DNA of 8,908 nt, taken from the NCBI GenBank assembly GCA_030609975.1, contig JAUWSR010000148.1, forward strand, positions 1-8,908. The letters run 5' to 3'. Positions 6,840 to 8,908 of this stretch are shown here, one piece after another. The notes under the pieces were generated by a model. It worked only from the letters and a program-made list of their open reading frames with translations, made no database searches and had not been told where the DNA came from. Every line of letters starts with the position of its first letter. The stretch's first letter is position 1. A program made the position numbers and the translations under genes. This DNA is from Acidobacteriota bacterium (GTDB lineage: Bacteria; Acidobacteriota; Aminicenantia; Aminicenantales; Aminicenantaceae).

Positions 6840-7332
6840 AGACTTTGAAATCCTGCTCTTAAGCTCAACAGAACGAAAACTGAGTCAGAATGAGATTGCG
6901 ACCATCGAACAGCATCTGGCCCAGTGTACAGACTGCACGCGGTTTAAAAACGACCTGGTGAAACTCAGAAACGGCTTGAATCATATCCCACAACCCACTC
7001 CCTCCCCGGATCTTGTTGAAATAACCAGAGCTCTCTGTCACCAGGAACTGGTCACAAAAGGGAAGTCCGAGGCGGCATTTCCCTTTAAATGGGGGCGTTT
7101 TCCCATCCCCAAGCTCCTCTGGATCGCGATCCCAGTGGTCATGGCCCTTACGACCTATCTCATGCTTCCAGGCTTGAAGGATCTTGCGACACAGTCCCGG
7201 TCCTTCCAATCCACGGCTGTGCTGGCGATCATCCTCCAGAATGCAGCCCTGCTGGTGCTGGCGCCTATTTTGATAAGAAGTTTCCGCCGGAGAAAAAATT
7301 CTTGGAATCCCTACGACGCCCAAGCGTCTTAG
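6829..7332 (+). CDS. Zinc-binding anti-sigma factor, membrane-anchored
   Basis: A 167-aa protein that probably sequesters the upstream sigma factor at the membrane. Seen: an N-terminal zinc anti-sigma (ZAS) fold with His29-x3-Cys33-x2-Cys36 (HLAQCTDC) and Cys3 as the likely fourth ligand; a linker; TM1 about 96-113; a loop of only about 13 residues; TM2 about 127-149; and a short basic tail (RSFRRRK). The basic tail and the N-terminal ZAS are both cytoplasmic in this model, so there is no sizeable periplasmic sensor domain, unlike RseA-type proteins. The start is set by AAGGAG (6817-6822) six nt upstream inside the sigma gene. Its signal may be sensed in the membrane or through a partner, of which the next gene product is an obvious candidate. 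Confidence 0.87.
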   Translation: MLCKDFEILLLSSTERKLSQNEIATIEQHLAQCTDCTRFKNDLVKLRNGLNHIPQPTPSPDLVEITRALCHQELVTKGKSEAAFPFKWGRFPIPKLLWIAIPVVMALTTYLMLPGLKDLATQSRSFQSTAVLAIILQNAALLVLAPILIRSFRRRKNSWNPYDAQAS

Positions 7333-7343
7333 CGAATAAAAAC

Positions 7344-7370
7344 CTCTGCCGATGACTATACACAGCAGAG
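7344..7370 (+). other. Small inverted repeat in the anti-sigma/zinc-ribbon gene spacer
   Basis: CTCTGC (7344-7349) pairs with GCAGAG (7365-7370) around a 15-nt loop, ending four nt before the AGGAGGT ribosome site. It is too weak and lacks a T-tract to be a terminator, but could tune translation of the downstream gene or stabilise the processed mRNA. Confidence 0.3.
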
Positions 7371-7385
7371 ATCAGGAGGTATAAC

Positions 7386-7928
7386 ATGGCAACATCAACC
7401 GGAAAGACCATAGGACTTGTTCTTTTGATCGCACTGATCGTGCTTATCAGTTTGCGTTTAACCCCTTTGCTCCTCGCTCCTGCGGGAGTCTTCACGGGCG
7501 CTTTTCATATCCTGCGGATTCCCTCCCACAACATGATCGAGTTTACTACAGGAATTCCCCGCCTCATTCCAGCGACCCTTCTTTCCTTCATGCTGTTCGC
7601 GATCTGGATCGTTATCATCATCTGGGTCTACCGGGATGCAGAACGACGGGGGATGAACGGTGTGCTGTGGGCTCTGCTGGTTCTGATCGGCAATCTGATC
7701 GGACTTTTGATCTATCTGATCGTGCGGTCAGATGCCTTCCAAGCACCTCCCGGCCCGGAAACTTCCACCCAGGCATGTCCCCATTGTCAAAAATCGGTTG
7801 CCAACAGCTTTGCCTACTGTCCACACTGCGGCTCCCAGATGCAGCCGACCTGCCCCGAATGTAAAAAACAGGTGGAACCCAATTGGAAGGCCTGCCCCCA
7901 TTGTGGGACGAAACTAGACGAGAAATAA
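7386..7928 (+). CDS. Membrane protein with PLDc_N-like helical hairpin and two C-terminal zinc ribbons
   Basis: A 180-aa protein of unknown function. Seen: a hydrophobic N-terminal segment (about 9-32), a loop (33-60), TM helices at about 61-82 and 93-113 linked by [10 protein letters not shown], and the [11 protein letters not shown] ending typical of the phospholipase-D N-terminal membrane hairpin; no phospholipase catalytic domain is present. A Pro-rich linker leads to two Cys4 ribbons: C131/C134/C145/C148 and C156/C159/C170/C173 (CPHC, CPHC, CPEC, CPHC). The ribosome site AGGAGGT (7374-7380), five nt upstream, is the strongest in the window, implying good expression. It follows the anti-sigma gene by 53 bp with no terminator and is probably in the same operon, so it may be a sensor or effector of the sigma response. 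Topology is ambiguous: three helices with a cytoplasmic N-terminus would put the ribbons outside, which would be unusual. Confidence 0.85.
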   Translation: MATSTGKTIGLVLLIALIVLISLRLTPLLLAPAGVFTGAFHILRIPSHNMIEFTTGIPRLIPATLLSFMLFAIWIVIIIWVYRDAERRGMNGVLWALLVLIGNLIGLLIYLIVRSDAFQAPPGPETSTQACPHCQKSVANSFAYCPHCGSQMQPTCPECKKQVEPNWKACPHCGTKLDEK

Positions 7929-7941
7929 AAATTGTTTGATA

Positions 7942-8853
7942 TCAGCGTTTACCTGTAGTCTTCTGCAGCATATTCTTGATGATATAGGTCGCCATGGCCG
8001 GGTTGGCAACCAACCGCCGCGTGGCATAGGCGGTGGCATACGCCCACTTCTCAGCAAAGGGAACGTAGAGTCGGACCGTAATCCCGTTCTTTAAAAGATT
8101 GTCCTGATAGGCCTGCATGGGAACGCCCATCAACATCTGGACCTCGTACTGGTCCTTCTTTATGTTGAGCTTTTCCGCCAGGTTGAGGGATTCATCGATG
8201 AGGGCTTCATCGTGGGTTGCAATCTCAGGGTAGTGGCCCTCTTTAAACAGGATCTCTGTCTGCTCAAGCATCTTTCGTTTCATATCAGGCTTGTTCTGCA
8301 GCGCCACCTCCTTGGGTTCGTTGTAGATACCGATACAGATCCGGATACGCACGTTCAAGCCCGCGATGCTTTTGATATCGTCATCGGTGCGGAAAAGCCG
8401 GGACTGGAGGACTGTGCCGAAGGTGGGATAGTCTTTTTTCAGGTTCCGGAAAATATCCAGAGTCATATCCGTCAGGGTGTGATCCTCCATATCCAGGGTC
8501 ACCTGAGTACCGTATTCTTTGGCCTTGGCCAGGATTCCGGCAATGATCTTCTGGCAGTGATCCGTGGTGCGGTGGCTGCCCAGTTGGGTCGGTTTCAGCG
8601 AAACGGTAGCAAATTCCTGCCGGCCTAAGGCGGTTAACAGTCTCTCGTAGACATCGACCGTGTATTGAACCTCATGGTCGGTCTCGATCTCCTCCCCAAG
8701 GAGGTCGATGGTGGAACAGATCTTTCGGGTATCCCAAAATTTTCGAGAAGCGTCCAGAGCTGCTTGAATACTGTCCCCGGCTACATAGGGACGAGCGAAA
8801 ATTTTCACCAAGGGAGTGGGGGCCTTGTTAACGTTAAAATTTTTAAGATTCAT
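7942..8853 (-). CDS. Proline dehydrogenase-like flavoprotein (monofunctional PRODH family)
   Basis: PRODH oxidises proline to pyrroline-5-carboxylate with FAD and passes electrons to the quinone pool, at the membrane periphery. This 303-aa protein has the length of the stand-alone enzyme. Barrel motifs in order: SLKPTQLG (85-92), DMED (121-124), VLQSRLFRTDDD (148-159), RICIGIYNEP (171-180), EIATHDE (200-206), VQMLMGVP (238-245), and VRLYVPF (260-266) with Y276-x2-R279-R280, the arginine pair that holds the substrate carboxylate. Two departures are visible: Ile174 where the RLVKGAY motif normally has Lys, and Ala283 where a Glu usually follows the Arg pair. Proline is still the best guess, but a relative with shifted activity cannot be excluded. 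The start is fixed by AAAGGAGA (8859-8866) five nt upstream. No P5C dehydrogenase is in the window; it is convergent with the zinc-ribbon gene, 13 bp apart. Confidence 0.87.
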   Translation of the reverse strand: MNLKNFNVNKAPTPLVKIFARPYVAGDSIQAALDASRKFWDTRKICSTIDLLGEEIETDHEVQYTVDVYERLLTALGRQEFATVSLKPTQLGSHRTTDHCQKIIAGILAKAKEYGTQVTLDMEDHTLTDMTLDIFRNLKKDYPTFGTVLQSRLFRTDDDIKSIAGLNVRIRICIGIYNEPKEVALQNKPDMKRKMLEQTEILFKEGHYPEIATHDEALIDESLNLAEKLNIKKDQYEVQMLMGVPMQAYQDNLLKNGITVRLYVPFAEKWAYATAYATRRLVANPAMATYIIKNMLQKTTGKR

Positions 8854-8908
8854 AGGTTTCTCCTTTCCTATCGATCAAAAAGGGCCTATTTCAAACTAAA
8901 GAGAGATA

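Noticed and set aside
8212..8628. 138-codon open frame on the + strand
   Set aside because: Antisense to the proline dehydrogenase gene, which has strong motif support; no independent evidence of coding.
8870..8897. Sigma-70 promoter for the proline dehydrogenase
   Set aside because: TTGAAA is a fair -35 but the best -10 at 16 bp is GATAGG, a poor match, and the upstream region is cut off by the window edge.

Overview
The window looks like bacterial chromosome, moderate in G+C, with several genes in two or more directions and short spacers. Orphan FtsX/MacB-type permeases of about 800 residues, small ECF sigma/anti-sigma pairs and a stand-alone proline dehydrogenase are common in Acidobacteriota/Aminicenantes-like and FCB-group lineages. 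I infer that sort of organism with low confidence; there is no rRNA, tRNA or other marker to settle it. There is no phage, IS or CRISPR signature.

Region 1 (1-3271) is the edge of a surface-glycan locus. A nucleotide-sugar dehydrogenase, cut by the left window edge, and a small initiating sugar-1-phosphate transferase lie on the + strand. An extended-SDR sugar-nucleotide epimerase/dehydratase faces them on the - strand. Together they would oxidise a UDP-N-acetylhexosamine to a uronic acid, remodel another nucleotide sugar, and load the first sugar phosphate onto undecaprenyl phosphate.

Region 2 (3423-7928) is a possible envelope-response module. A two-lobed FtsX/MacB permease on the - strand is divergent from a + strand cluster of ECF sigma factor, zinc-binding anti-sigma factor with two membrane helices, and a membrane protein ending in two zinc ribbons. 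The 408-bp divergent spacer holds two face-away promoter-like pairs (AAC then CGTT, 16 and 17 bp apart), one for each side, plus an 8-bp inverted repeat and a palindrome resembling dispersed intergenic elements. The + strand pair would place transcription start almost on the sigma start codon, which has no ribosome binding site, so a leaderless mRNA is plausible. My model is that the sigma factor autoregulates and may also drive the permease; this is inference.

Region 3 (7942-8853) is a monofunctional proline dehydrogenase-like protein on the - strand, tail to tail with the zinc-ribbon gene. It keeps the barrel and the paired C-terminal arginines, but differs from the family pattern as I remember it at two usually conserved positions.
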